The position numbers and the translations under genes are program-made. The notes beneath the pieces were generated by a model, which did no database searches, was not told where the DNA came from, and saw only the letters and a list, made by a program, of their open reading frames with translations. This document shows, one piece after another, positions 44,917-54,198 of a DNA stretch of 64,000 nt (position 1 is the first letter of the stretch; each line of letters starts with the position of its first letter). This DNA is from Halomonas stenophila (GTDB lineage Bacteria > Pseudomonadota > Gammaproteobacteria > Pseudomonadales > Halomonadaceae), in NCBI RefSeq assembly GCF_014192275.1, contig NZ_JACHXR010000011.1, forward strand, positions 62,001 through 126,000, read 5' to 3'.

Positions 44917-45537
44917 TCAGAGCGGATCGCCTGGGACCAGGCGGCGCAGCGGCAATGGCGGGGCGGCGTGGATGCGCAGCCCGGCATGGGGAGCACAGAC
45001 CGACAGGGTCCAGGCGGCCTCCTGCCATTGCCAGGCGTGGAGGCTGCCGCCGGGGCCGAGGCTGACCAGGCGGGTGGCGAGCACCGCGGCCGGCGGCCGC
45101 TCGGCGAGACTCGCCAGCTTGAAGAGTGCCTCGTGGAGGGTCCAGGCCCGGTAGAAGGCCGCCGGCGGATCCTCGGCGGCGAGGATGGCCCGACGCACCT
45201 CGGGCTCGGGCAGTCGGGCGACCAGCGCCGCCAGACGCCCGGCATGGCGGGCCCGGGCATGCTCCAGGTCGAGGCCGACGGGACAGTCGGCGAGCCCCGC
45301 CACGACCCGGTCGTCGCGATGGGAGAGGGTCGCGTGAAGGCCGGTCGGCAGGGCGGGGTGGCGTGGCGGCCCTGAGCCCCGGGGCGACCAGTCGTCCACC
45401 GGGCAGTCCAGCCCCCGGCGCCGTGCCAGGCGGCTGAGCAGCTCACGTCCTCGGCGCGAGGGCGCGTCGTGGCCCTGGCCGGGGGGCACCCGCGCCAGGA
45501 CCAGGTGCAGCGTCGGCCCCGCGTGGGGACTCAGCAC
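44917..45537 (-). CDS. 4'-phosphopantetheinyl transferase of the aryl polyene operon
   Basis: The 206-residue protein carries the Sfp-type motifs PVGLDLEHARARH (metal-binding Asp/Glu) and FYRAWTLHEALFKL (W-x3-E-A-x3-K). It would load the acyl carrier protein with its pantetheine arm. The GTG start at 45537 overlaps the ketoreductase gene end by seven bases. It is the last gene of the operon. Confidence 0.83.
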   Translation of the reverse strand: MLSPHAGPTLHLVLARVPPGQGHDAPSRRGRELLSRLARRRGLDCPVDDWSPRGSGPPRHPALPTGLHATLSHRDDRVVAGLADCPVGLDLEHARARHAGRLAALVARLPEPEVRRAILAAEDPPAAFYRAWTLHEALFKLASLAERPPAAVLATRLVSLGPGGSLHAWQWQEAAWTLSVCAPHAGLRIHAAPPLPLRRLVPGDPL

Positions 45538-46256
45538 AGGCCACCGTTCACACCGAACACCTGGCGGGTGATGTAGCCCGCCTCGCCGGAGCACAGGAAG
45601 CTCACCAGGGCGGCGACCTCGTCGGCGGTGCCGGCGCGGCGCATGGGGATCTGGCCGAGGGTCGCCGCATCCAGCCGCTCCTCGGTCATCCCGGTGTCGA
45701 TCAGCCCGGGGGCCACGCAGTTCACGGTGATCCCGCGGCTGGCCAGTTCCACGGCCAGGGCCTTGGCCGCGCCGATCAGGCCGGCCTTGGCGGCGCTGTA
45801 GTTGACCTGGCCACGGTTGCCCATCACTCCCGAGACCGACGACATCACCACGATCCGGCCCGGGGCCCGGCGACGCACCAGCGGCAGGACCAGCGGCTTG
45901 ACCACGTTGTGGAAGCCATCGAGGTGGGTGTGCAGGACGCTGTCCCAGGCCTCGTCGGTCATGGCCGCGAAGGTGGCATCGGCGGTGATCCCGGCGTTGC
46001 ACACCAGGCCGTAGTAAGCGCCGTGGGCCGCGACGTCGTCCTCCAGGACGCGGCGGACGGTCTCGCGGTCGGCGACGTCGAAGCACAGCAGGCGGGCCTG
46101 GCCGCCCGCCCGACGCACCTGCTCCACCACGGCCTCGGCGTCGGCCGAGGGTCGGCGGGCGTGCACCACCACGTCGAAGCCGTCGCGAGCCAGGCGCAGG
46201 GCGATGGCGCGGCCGATGCCGCGGCTGGAGCCGGTAATCAGGATGCTGTCGTTCAT
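45531..46256 (-). CDS. apeQ: 3-ketoacyl-ACP reductase of aryl polyene synthesis (ApeQ)
   Basis: The 241-residue short-chain dehydrogenase has TGSSRGIGRAIALRL for NADPH, NAG at 87-89 and catalytic S140, Y153 and K157 (NYSAAKAGL). It reduces the beta-keto chain during polyene elongation. Its start overlaps the dehydratase stop by four bases. Confidence 0.9.
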   Translation of the reverse strand: MNDSILITGSSRGIGRAIALRLARDGFDVVVHARRPSADAEAVVEQVRRAGGQARLLCFDVADRETVRRVLEDDVAAHGAYYGLVCNAGITADATFAAMTDEAWDSVLHTHLDGFHNVVKPLVLPLVRRRAPGRIVVMSSVSGVMGNRGQVNYSAAKAGLIGAAKALAVELASRGITVNCVAPGLIDTGMTEERLDAATLGQIPMRRAGTADEVAALVSFLCSGEAGYITRQVFGVNGGLC

Positions 46257-46726
46257 GGTGCCTCGTAGGGGCGGGGCGCGGCCCCGCGTCGATGGGGTTC
46301 GAAGACCTGCAGCCGCCCCTCGGCCAGTGGCTCCCCGGCCTGATCCAGCACGCGGCCGTGGAACTCGGCCAGGCCATTGTCGGCCCGGAAGTCGAGGGTC
46401 ACCTCGACCCTGACCCGGCGCCCCAGGGCGAAGTGGCCGGCCGAGCAGGCATAGTGCCGGCTGCCGACCAGAAAGCCGACGGCGGGGGCCTCGCCGCGGC
46501 GGGCCGCCTCGACGCCGGCCCAGGCCGCGACGGCCTGGGCCAGCCACTCGAGGCCCACCCAGCCGGGGATGCCGCGGGGCGTGGCGAAGGGGTCGTCGGG
46601 CCCGGGGCAGGTCTCGGCGATGAGGCAGCCGTCGTCCAGCGTCACCAGCCGCTCGAGCAGGCACATGGCCTGGCGGTGGGGCACGAAGGGCGCGATGGGG
46701 CAGGGCAGGTCGGGCAGGTCGGTCAT
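46253..46726 (-). CDS. apeP: ApeP-type hotdog dehydratase subunit
   Basis: The 157-residue hotdog-fold protein has PFVPHRQAMCLLERLV and the active-helix GLEWLAQAVAAWAG with E60. It lacks the GHFP-type catalytic His. In aryl polyene systems ApeP pairs with ApeI to form the dehydratase; here ApeI is fused to the aryl ligase. It lies between ketosynthase and ketoreductase genes. Confidence 0.87.
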   Translation of the reverse strand: MTDLPDLPCPIAPFVPHRQAMCLLERLVTLDDGCLIAETCPGPDDPFATPRGIPGWVGLEWLAQAVAAWAGVEAARRGEAPAVGFLVGSRHYACSAGHFALGRRVRVEVTLDFRADNGLAEFHGRVLDQAGEPLAEGRLQVFEPHRRGAAPRPYEAP

Positions 46727-46727
46727 G

Positions 46728-47915
46728 TCAGTCGTGGCGTCCCAGCAGCAGCGCGGCGTTGTTGCCGCCGAAGGCGAACGAATTGCTCAGGGCCAGGCGC
46801 GGCCCGCCGGCGCCGGCGGCGCTCACCAGCGGCAGCGCGGGCAGGTCGGGGTCGTAGTGGCCGTCGTAGACGTGGCGCGGCAGGAAGCCGGCGTCCAGGG
46901 CCAGCCAGCAGAAGGCCGCTTCCAGGGCGCCGGCGGCGCCCAGGGTATGGCCGGTGAGGGCCTTGGTCGAACTGCACGCCGGCGGACGGGGGAACAGGGC
47001 GGTGATGGCCGCCGCCTCCATGCGGTCGTTGTGGGGGGTCCCGGTGCCGTGGAGGTTGAGGTAGTCGACCTCCTCGGGGCGGCGCCCGGCCTGCTCCAGC
47101 GCCTCGCGCATGGCCGCCAGGGCGCCGCCACCGTCGGGACGCGGTGCCGACACATGGTAGGCGTCGGCGCTCTCCCCGGTGCCCTCGAGCTGGATGCCGC
47201 CCGTGGTGGCCTCGACCACGAACAGGGTCGCCGCCTCGCCCAGGTTGATGCCGTCGCGGTGGCGCGAGAAGGGCTCGCAGGGTCGCTCGCTGACGGCCTC
47301 GAGGCCGGCGAAGCCGTTGACGGTGAGCCGGCACAGGCTGTCGGCCCCGCCGGCGATCACCGCGTCGCACTCGCCGGCGAGCAGCAGCCGGCGGGCACTG
47401 GCCAGGGCCCGAGCCCCGGAGCTGCAGGCGGTGGAGAGGGCGTAGGCCGGCCCGGCCAGGCCCAGGCGGTCGGCCACGAAGCGTGCCGGCGCGCCCAGCT
47501 CCTGCTGGGCATAGCGGAAGCCGTCGGGCAGCGGCCCCTGGCCCGCCCGGGCCAGGGCCTGCTCGGTCTCGGCGATGCCGGAGGTGCTGGTGCCGATCAC
47601 CACCCCGATGCGTGCCGGATCATGGGTGGCGAGCACCCGGTGCAGCGGCGCCGCGAGGCGTTCCAGGGCGGCGGCCAGCAGGCGATTGTTGCGGCTGCGG
47701 TGGGCCGCCGGCCAGTCGTCCATCGCCGGGAGGGGGACCGTGACGCGGCCCAGCGGCAGCGGCCGGCCGGGCGTGTAGGCGTCGTCGGTGGTCAGCCCCC
47801 GGCGCCCCTCGGCCAGCGCCTCGCGGATCTCGGCGAGGCCGCTGCCCAGGCTGCAGACGATGGCCGGCGGCGACAGCCGACAGGGCTGCCGTGGCGGGCA
47901 GGGACGTGGGCTCAT
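46728..47915 (-). CDS. apeO: Beta-ketoacyl-ACP synthase of aryl polyene synthesis (ApeO)
   Basis: The 395-residue ketosynthase has an intact catalytic triad: C164 (STACSSGA), H289 (NLHGTGTPHND) and H323 (TGHTLGAAGA), with K318 also kept. It extends the aryl chain with malonyl units, normally with the chain-length factor ApeC. The start overlaps the DUF3261 gene end. Confidence 0.92.
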   Translation of the reverse strand: MSPRPCPPRQPCRLSPPAIVCSLGSGLAEIREALAEGRRGLTTDDAYTPGRPLPLGRVTVPLPAMDDWPAAHRSRNNRLLAAALERLAAPLHRVLATHDPARIGVVIGTSTSGIAETEQALARAGQGPLPDGFRYAQQELGAPARFVADRLGLAGPAYALSTACSSGARALASARRLLLAGECDAVIAGGADSLCRLTVNGFAGLEAVSERPCEPFSRHRDGINLGEAATLFVVEATTGGIQLEGTGESADAYHVSAPRPDGGGALAAMREALEQAGRRPEEVDYLNLHGTGTPHNDRMEAAAITALFPRPPACSSTKALTGHTLGAAGALEAAFCWLALDAGFLPRHVYDGHYDPDLPALPLVSAAGAGGPRLALSNSFAFGGNNAALLLGRHD

Positions 47916-48487
47916 GGCGGGGGTTCCTTCAGGGGGGCGATGGTCAGACGGTACTCACCCTGGCGGTCATCCAGCAAGACCCGTTGCGTGTCCCCGAGCC
48001 GGGGATCGGCCGGGTGGATCCGCGCGACGAGGGTGCCGCGATGGCGGATCTCGCGGCTGTCGCCGACCCGCGCCACCGACCAGGCCGAGCCGGCGAAGGC
48101 CTGCCGCAGGGCCTCCAGGGGCCACAGGCACCACTCCAGACGGGCAGTCAGCCAGTCGGCGGGGACCGGCAGCGGGGCCTCGCCGGGGACGGCGGCGTCG
48201 CCGCTCTCGTAGCGGCTGCCGCGGGCATCTCGGATCAGGGTGGCCAGGCGCTGGCCATAGGGGGTGAGCAGCACGGCGCGCAGGCGGTCCGCCTCCATGC
48301 TGATCACCATGATCAGGGTCCGGGCTGGTCCGGCGTCGGGGGCCAGGGTCAGGCGTCGCTGGACGGGCTCCTGGTTCGGCATCGCCGCCAGCGCCGGCGA
48401 GGGCGGCGGGGCCGGCCGCAGCGCGGCGCAGCCGCCCAGCTGCAGGGTCAGCAGCAGCGCCGGCAGCAGGCTCGACAGCGCCCTCAC
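47912..48487 (-). CDS. DUF3261 lipoprotein of the aryl polyene operon
   Basis: The 191-residue protein begins at a GTG (48487) and has a lipoprotein signal with LQLGGCAALR as lipobox. The rest matches DUF3261: MVISMEADRLRAVLLTPYGQ, LEWCLWPLEALR and EIRHRGTLVARI. It is a standard but poorly understood envelope part of aryl polyene clusters, probably in export or anchoring with the LolA-like protein. Confidence 0.85.
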   Translation of the reverse strand: MRALSSLLPALLLTLQLGGCAALRPAPPPSPALAAMPNQEPVQRRLTLAPDAGPARTLIMVISMEADRLRAVLLTPYGQRLATLIRDARGSRYESGDAAVPGEAPLPVPADWLTARLEWCLWPLEALRQAFAGSAWSVARVGDSREIRHRGTLVARIHPADPRLGDTQRVLLDDRQGEYRLTIAPLKEPPP

Positions 48488-49746
48488 GGGGTACCCTCGG
48501 CAGATGGCCGGTGACCGCAGAGGCGGGCCAGGGCGGTCAGGCGGCGATTCGGGGCCCGCACGAAGGGGTTGTCGCGATCCCAGGCATAGCCGGCCAGCAC
48601 CGCGCTGATCTGCCGACGCAGCGAGGCGGGCTGGCGGGGATGGAAGATGATCGCCGGCAGGCGGCCGTCGTACCAGGCCTCGACGAAGGCCCGGAAGGTG
48701 GCGATGCCGCGGCGCAGCGGCGTCTCGAAGGCCGCCGCCCAGTCCACCGCCTCGCCGTCCAGCCGACGGGCGACCAGGGGCGCGGCCAGCAGCGCCGAGC
48801 GCAGGGCGATGGTGACGCCCGAGGAGAACACCGGGTCGAGGAATTCCCCGGCATTGCCGAGCACGGCGTAGCCGGGGCCATGCAGGCGGCTGGCCGCCGC
48901 GGCATAGCCCTGGAGCTCGTCGAGCGGGCGGCGCCGCCGCGCGTCCCGCAGCAGGCCGCGCAGGCGGGGTTCGGCGTCCAGCAGCGCTTGCCAGCGTGCC
49001 TCGGCCGTGTCGCCGTGGCGGGCCAGGGCCGCGGGGTCGCCGACCACGCCCAGCGAGGCGCGGCCGCCGCTGAAGGGGATCAGCCAGTACCAGACGCCGG
49101 CTTCCCGGGGATGGATCGCGATGAGGATCTTGTCGCGGTCGAAGGCGGCGTCGCGGATGCCATCGTCGACATGGCTGAAGAGTGCCTGGCGCGGCGCCAG
49201 CCGGGGCGGGCGGGCGAGGCTCAGGCGGCGGGCGATCACCCGCCCGGGACCGCTGGCATCGAGCAGGAAGCGGGCCGTCAGGACCCGGGTGCGTCCGTGC
49301 TGGTCGACCCGGGTGAGGCGGGGGCGCCGGTGGTCCGGGTGGACCTCGGTGACCGTCACGCCGAATTCGACCTCGACGCCCTGCCCGGTGGCGGCGTGGA
49401 TCAGCCGCTGGTCGAAGTCGGCGCGCTCGACCTGATAGGTGTGGCGCCAGCCGGGGCCCGGCTGGTCGCGGAAGTCGACGGTGGCCTCCCGCCCCCGCCG
49501 GGTGAAGGCGGCACCATCCTTGACCTGGTAGCCGCCGCGCTGGACGCTGTCGAGCAGGCCGGCCCGCGAGAGGTCCTCCATGCACGCCGGCAGCAGGCTC
49601 TCGCCGAGGCAGAAGCGCGGGAAGTGGTCACGCTCCAGCACCCGTACCCGGTAGCCGGCGCGGGCCAGCCAGGCGGCGGCCGCCGCCCCGGCGGGGCCGG
49701 CGCCGATGATCAGCACGTCCGCGTCGGTGTCAGGGTGTCTCGACAT
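48484..49746 (-). CDS. FAD-dependent oxidoreductase of the aryl polyene operon
   Basis: The 420-residue protein has the FAD-binding DVLIIGAGPAGAAAAAWLA and the tryptophan halogenase/geranylgeranyl reductase-like GNAGEFLDPVFSSGVTIAL motif. Such proteins occur in aryl polyene clusters with unproved reactions; it may hydroxylate or adjust the aryl head. ATG 49746 is preferred to GTG 49752 because of a GGGAGAG box. The 5' end overlaps the MMPL gene by 17 bases. Confidence 0.87.
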   Translation of the reverse strand: MSRHPDTDADVLIIGAGPAGAAAAAWLARAGYRVRVLERDHFPRFCLGESLLPACMEDLSRAGLLDSVQRGGYQVKDGAAFTRRGREATVDFRDQPGPGWRHTYQVERADFDQRLIHAATGQGVEVEFGVTVTEVHPDHRRPRLTRVDQHGRTRVLTARFLLDASGPGRVIARRLSLARPPRLAPRQALFSHVDDGIRDAAFDRDKILIAIHPREAGVWYWLIPFSGGRASLGVVGDPAALARHGDTAEARWQALLDAEPRLRGLLRDARRRRPLDELQGYAAAASRLHGPGYAVLGNAGEFLDPVFSSGVTIALRSALLAAPLVARRLDGEAVDWAAAFETPLRRGIATFRAFVEAWYDGRLPAIIFHPRQPASLRRQISAVLAGYAWDRDNPFVRAPNRRLTALARLCGHRPSAEGTP

Positions 49747-52069
49747 GGGCACTCTCCCTTGGCGAGGTCTCGACGCCGGGGGCGGCCCAGCGTGCCAGCC
49801 ACCATACCAGGGCCAGGCCGATCAGGCAGGACAGTCCCAGGTAGTGCAGCGCGGGGGTGGCGCTGAAGGCCAGCAGCCCGAAGGCCAGCAGGCTGGTCAG
49901 GGTGGACAGGCTGATGGCCAGCCAAGTGGCCGCCCGGCCCTCGGCCTCGGCGCCGAAGATGCCGGCGTCCAGGCCGATGCCCAGCACCAGCAGCAGGCCG
50001 AGCTGGCTGAACACGTTCAGCGGGACCCCGGCCAGGGCATAGACCCCGAGGACCCCGAGCACCCCACCCAGCGGCGGGGTCAGCACCCGCCAGGTCCGGC
50101 CACGATAGCGCCAGGCCAGGCCCAGTGCGAGCAGCGCCAGGGCGCCGCCCAGCCAGCCGGCGATCTGGCCGCGCAGCTCGCCGAGCAGCCGGCCCAGGCG
50201 AGCGGCGCGGTCCACGTAGGTGACCCCCGGCCGGGTATCGGCCAGGGCCTGGAGGCGGGCGTCCAGCGCCTCGGCCCCGGCGCCGGGGGGCAGGTCGGCC
50301 AGCAGGATCAGGGCGGCCACGCCGTCGCCGGTGTCACCTAGCCACAGGCGCCGCTGGTGACGCCCCGGCGGGGACGCGAGCCAGCCCTCGACGTCGAGCA
50401 GCGGCACGGCCTCGAGCCGGGCGCGGGCCCTGTCCAGGGTCCGGGGTGGCAGGCCGGCGCGCGCCACCAGCTCGGCCAGCGGCTCGCCATAGAGCCGCCG
50501 CACCCGCTTGAGGTCGGCGGCCTGGCGCGTCGGCGAGGGCACGCTGTCGGCGAGGTTGTGGACGCTGAAGTCGGCGCCCTGGTCGCGCCAGCGCTCCAGG
50601 GTCGTGCCGAGGCGCTCGAGGCGCTCGAGGAGGCGCGGCTCGTCGGCGGCGGTGACCAGCAGGTAGCGGCGGCCGGTGTCGCGGCCCAGCAGCCCCTGAA
50701 GGGCACGCTCCTCGTCCAGCAGGTCGGCCGGCGAGGGGTTGAGCAGGGCCAGGCTGTCGTCGGTGTCGAGCCGCCAGGTGACCAGCCCGACGACCAGCAG
50801 CAGGCCGACCAGCGCCAGGCGCGGCGAGAGTCCGCCGCGGGGGCCGGTGCGGCGCCACCAGCCTTGCGCCAGGCGCGCGGTGGCAGGGGATGTGGCGAGG
50901 CGCAGGCGGGGCAGCCACAGCACCACGGTGAGCCAGGCGCCGGCCAGCCCCAGGGCGGCGAACACCGCCATCTGGCGCAGGCCCGGCATGGGTGTCAGGG
51001 CCTGGGCCAGGTAGGCCACCAGGCTGGAGGCCAGGCCGAGGCTCAGGGCCGGCAGCATGGGCGACAGCCGGAATTCCCGGCCCTGGACCGCGCGACGGCA
51101 CTGCAGGTGCAGGGCGTAGTCGATGGCGATGCCGATCAGGCTGGCGCCGAAGGCCAGGGTCAGCAGGTGCAGCCGTCCGAACAGCAACAGGGTCAGCGGC
51201 AGGGCCAGCAGCAGCCCCGTCGCCAGCGGCAGCAGCATCTGGGCGATGGCCCGCGGCGAGCGGAACACGGCCAGCAGCACGCCGAGCAGGCCGGCCAGGG
51301 CACCCAGGCCGATGGTGGTGATCTCGTTGCGCGCCTGGCGGGCGCCGGCGGCGGCGTGGAAGACCAGCCCCGAGCGGGAGAGCGTCGCCTCGGGATGATC
51401 GGCCCGGAAGGCCTCCAGGACGGCGGTCAGCGAGCGCTGGGCGGCCAGGTCGTAGGGCGAGGCGGCGAGGTGGCCGATCAGCAGGGCCTGGGGCCGGCCG
51501 CCGTCGCTCACCGTCAGCAGGCCGTCACGGGTCTGCACCGGGCTGGTGTCGCGGGCCGCCAGCCAGCGGTCCAGCAGACCGAAGGGATCGGCGACCGGAT
51601 CCGTGGTGGCGGTCGGCGAGAACAGCGAGCGCAGGGCCGGTGCCACCAGGGCCTGGCCGCCGTCGGCGTCGATTTCCCGGCGCACCGCCCCGGTGAGCAG
51701 GCGGTAGCGGGCCTCAGCGAGGCGCTCGCCGGGGGCCCGGTCGGCCAGGTCGCTGGCCCGCCAGTCGAGGCGGGCGAGCAGTGGGCGCTCGCCGCCGGCG
51801 GCCTGCAGGGCACGGGCCAGGTCCGCGGCCGCCTCCGACAGCGACGGCGCGTCGAGCAGCAGCACGAAGCGCTCGGCGAAGGCCTGGCCCAGCTGGTCGT
51901 CCGCCCGCTCGACCAGCGGCGTGCGGCGATCCTCCGGCAGCATCGCGGTGAGCCGGGTGTCGGCGGGCAGGCCGTCGCGCAGCAGCCACGCCAGCAGCAG
52001 GGCGCAGCCCAGCAGCAGGCCCCCCCAGAGGGCGGCCAGCAGGCGCCGTCGGGTGTCAGGGGGCGGCAT
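49730..52069 (-). CDS. MMPL/RND-type exporter of the aryl polyene operon
   Basis: The 779-residue protein has two MMPL halves, each with a periplasmic loop and six helices; GASLIGIAIDYALHLQ and LVLGIGLDAGIFGAEA are the conserved charged helices. It likely moves the pigment or its lipid precursor across the inner membrane. It overlaps the LolA-like gene by 14 bases. Confidence 0.9.
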   Translation of the reverse strand: MPPPDTRRRLLAALWGGLLLGCALLLAWLLRDGLPADTRLTAMLPEDRRTPLVERADDQLGQAFAERFVLLLDAPSLSEAAADLARALQAAGGERPLLARLDWRASDLADRAPGERLAEARYRLLTGAVRREIDADGGQALVAPALRSLFSPTATTDPVADPFGLLDRWLAARDTSPVQTRDGLLTVSDGGRPQALLIGHLAASPYDLAAQRSLTAVLEAFRADHPEATLSRSGLVFHAAAGARQARNEITTIGLGALAGLLGVLLAVFRSPRAIAQMLLPLATGLLLALPLTLLLFGRLHLLTLAFGASLIGIAIDYALHLQCRRAVQGREFRLSPMLPALSLGLASSLVAYLAQALTPMPGLRQMAVFAALGLAGAWLTVVLWLPRLRLATSPATARLAQGWWRRTGPRGGLSPRLALVGLLLVVGLVTWRLDTDDSLALLNPSPADLLDEERALQGLLGRDTGRRYLLVTAADEPRLLERLERLGTTLERWRDQGADFSVHNLADSVPSPTRQAADLKRVRRLYGEPLAELVARAGLPPRTLDRARARLEAVPLLDVEGWLASPPGRHQRRLWLGDTGDGVAALILLADLPPGAGAEALDARLQALADTRPGVTYVDRAARLGRLLGELRGQIAGWLGGALALLALGLAWRYRGRTWRVLTPPLGGVLGVLGVYALAGVPLNVFSQLGLLLVLGIGLDAGIFGAEAEGRAATWLAISLSTLTSLLAFGLLAFSATPALHYLGLSCLIGLALVWWLARWAAPGVETSPRESAHVETP

Positions 52070-52607
52070 CGCCGGCCTCCACGGGCCGCTGGTCGAAGAG
52101 ACGCACCCGCAGCCGGTCGCCGTTGGCCGCGTCCAGCGCCAGCCGCTTCAGGTAGCGGCCGCCGCGCAGGCGGATCTCGTCGATGCGCTGGCGCAGGGCC
52201 GCCTGGCGCGGTCGCAGGGTGACCCGCCAGGCGTCGGCGTCGCCGCTCAGGGTCAGGGTGAAGCGTTCCTCGAGGGCCGGCCAGTGGCCCTGCAGCAGGT
52301 CGAGGAACAGCGCGGCGGCCTCGGCCTGGCGGCGATCGTCCGCGCCCACCTCGGGCGGCGATGCGGCCGAGAACTCGAGGCGCTCCTCGACTGGCGTCTC
52401 GAGGGTCCACACCACCCTGACGTCGCGCTCGTAACGGAAGTGGCCGGTGCTCTCCAGCTGGCTGTCGAGGTCGGCCAGGTGGCGGGTCTGGGCGAAGCGT
52501 CCCTCCAGGCTGGGCGTGGCCTCGAGCCGGCGTTGCAGGTCCCCGAGCCCGAAGGCCAGGGCCGTGGCGGGCAGCAGGCACAGCAGCAGGGTGAGCAGGC
52601 GGGTCAT
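52056..52607 (-). CDS. LolA-like periplasmic carrier of the aryl polyene operon
   Basis: The 183-residue protein has a signal peptide (LLTLLLCLLPATALA) and a LolA-like fold (SLEGRFAQTRHLADLDSQL, GHFRYERDVRVVWTLETP). It probably shuttles a lipid-linked polyene through the periplasm with the DUF3261 lipoprotein. Confidence 0.87.
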   Translation of the reverse strand: MTRLLTLLLCLLPATALAFGLGDLQRRLEATPSLEGRFAQTRHLADLDSQLESTGHFRYERDVRVVWTLETPVEERLEFSAASPPEVGADDRRQAEAAALFLDLLQGHWPALEERFTLTLSGDADAWRVTLRPRQAALRQRIDEIRLRGGRYLKRLALDAANGDRLRVRLFDQRPVEAGDAAP

Positions 52608-52644
52608 GGGCGGTCTCCCTGAGGGGCCCGGCGGTGCCGGGCGG

Positions 52645-54198
52645 TCATTCCGGATAGAGGTGCCGGGCGAGGTGGGGCAGGCGCCGGCAGAGCCGGCGCA
52701 GCTCCGTCTCCAGGGCCCGGTCCTCGGCGAGGAAGGGGACCCGTCGGCGCAGGCGTTCCTGCCAGGCGGCCAGGGCCGGGGGCGGGGCGCAGGCCAACCG
52801 GTCGCGGCGCAGGTCCAGGGCCTGCCCGGCGGCGTGTAATACGCCGGCGACGACCTGTTCGGTCAGGGTGATCACGCGCAGGGCATCGCGGGCGGCGATG
52901 GTGCCCATGCTGACCTTGTCCTGGTTGTGGCACTCCGTGGAGCGCGAGAACACGCTGGCCGGCATGGTCAGCTTGAGGGCCTCCGCCGTCCAGGCCGAGA
53001 CGCCGATCTGCAGCGCCTTGTAGCCATGGTTGAGGGCCAGCCGGTCGGGGGCGGCGCCGCTGAGGTTGGCGGGCAGCCCGTGGTTGTAGCGCGGATCCAC
53101 GAGCAGCGCGAGCTGGCGGTCGAGCAGGTCGGCCAGGTTGGCCACCAGGGGCTTCAGGGCATCCATGGCGAAGGCCACGTGGCCGCCGTAGAAGTGGCCG
53201 CCATGCAGCACCTTGCCGGCCTCGGCGTCGATCAGCGGGTTGTCGTTGGCGCTGTTGAGTTCGCGCTCGAGCTGGTCGTGGAGCCAGGGCAGGGCATCCT
53301 CGAGTACCCCGATGACATGGGGGGCACAGCGTGTCGAGTAGCGGTCCTGGAGGCGCGAGGGGTTGCGCGGCGTGGCGCCGGGGGTGTCCCGCCCCAGGTC
53401 GTCGCGCAGGCGCGCGGCGACCCGCTGCTGGCCGGGGTGCGGCTTGGCCGCGAAGAGGTCGGCATCGAAATGGTAGGGGTTGCCGTCCAGGGCCCAGACG
53501 CTCATGGCGGTGATGCGGCTGGCCAGGCGCGACAGCCGCTCGGCGCGGCCCCAGGCCAGGGCGGCCAGGGCGGTCATCACCGCGGTGCCGTTCATCAGCG
53601 CCAGGCCTTCCTTGGGGCGCAGCCGGTAGGGGGCCAGGCCGCGCTCGGCGAAGGCCTCGGCGGTGGCCCGGCGGCGGCCGCCATCGAACACCTCGCGCTC
53701 GCCGCAGAGCACCGCGGCGAGGTAGGACAGCGGGGTCAGGTCGCCGCTGGCGCCCACCGAGCCCTCGGCGGGGATCACCGGGACCACGTCGTGCTCGAGC
53801 AGCCAGGCCAGCCGCTCGAGCAGCGCCAGGCTGACCCCCGAGACCCCGCGGCACAGCGACACCAGGCGCACCAGCACCACGGCCCGGGCGGTCGCCACGT
53901 CGAGCACCTCGCCCAGGCCGCAGCCGTGGAAGGTGTAGAGGTGGCGGGGCAGATCCTCGTGCAGCTCGGCGGGAACGGCCCGGGTGCAGGCGTCGCCGAA
54001 GCCGGTGGTGACGCCGTAGATCACGCCGTCCTCCGCCAGCAGGCGGTCGAGGAAGGCGGGGCCGGCGGCGATGCGCGCGCGGAAGGCCGGGTCGGCGGAG
54101 AGCCGGACCCGGCGCCGGCGGTGGGCCACGGCCTCGATGGCCGCGAGCTCTACGTCACGGCCATCGAGGACCAGGGGCGGAAGGGTTTCGTCAGTCAT
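52645..54198 (-). CDS. Aromatic amino acid ammonia-lyase of the aryl polyene operon
   Basis: The 517-residue MIO enzyme has the Ala-Ser-Gly triad A150-S151-G152 (GSVGASGDLTPLSYL) and Y61 in YGVTTGFGDA. The specificity pair equivalent to Ser-His in histidine lyases, His-Leu in tyrosine lyases and Phe-Leu in phenylalanine lyases is F90-H91 (LYTFHGCGLG). In this setting it would supply an aryl starter unit from an aromatic amino acid. The start overlaps the acyltransferase end by eight bases. Confidence 0.88.
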   Translation of the reverse strand: MTDETLPPLVLDGRDVELAAIEAVAHRRRRVRLSADPAFRARIAAGPAFLDRLLAEDGVIYGVTTGFGDACTRAVPAELHEDLPRHLYTFHGCGLGEVLDVATARAVVLVRLVSLCRGVSGVSLALLERLAWLLEHDVVPVIPAEGSVGASGDLTPLSYLAAVLCGEREVFDGGRRRATAEAFAERGLAPYRLRPKEGLALMNGTAVMTALAALAWGRAERLSRLASRITAMSVWALDGNPYHFDADLFAAKPHPGQQRVAARLRDDLGRDTPGATPRNPSRLQDRYSTRCAPHVIGVLEDALPWLHDQLERELNSANDNPLIDAEAGKVLHGGHFYGGHVAFAMDALKPLVANLADLLDRQLALLVDPRYNHGLPANLSGAAPDRLALNHGYKALQIGVSAWTAEALKLTMPASVFSRSTECHNQDKVSMGTIAARDALRVITLTEQVVAGVLHAAGQALDLRRDRLACAPPPALAAWQERLRRRVPFLAEDRALETELRRLCRRLPHLARHLYPE

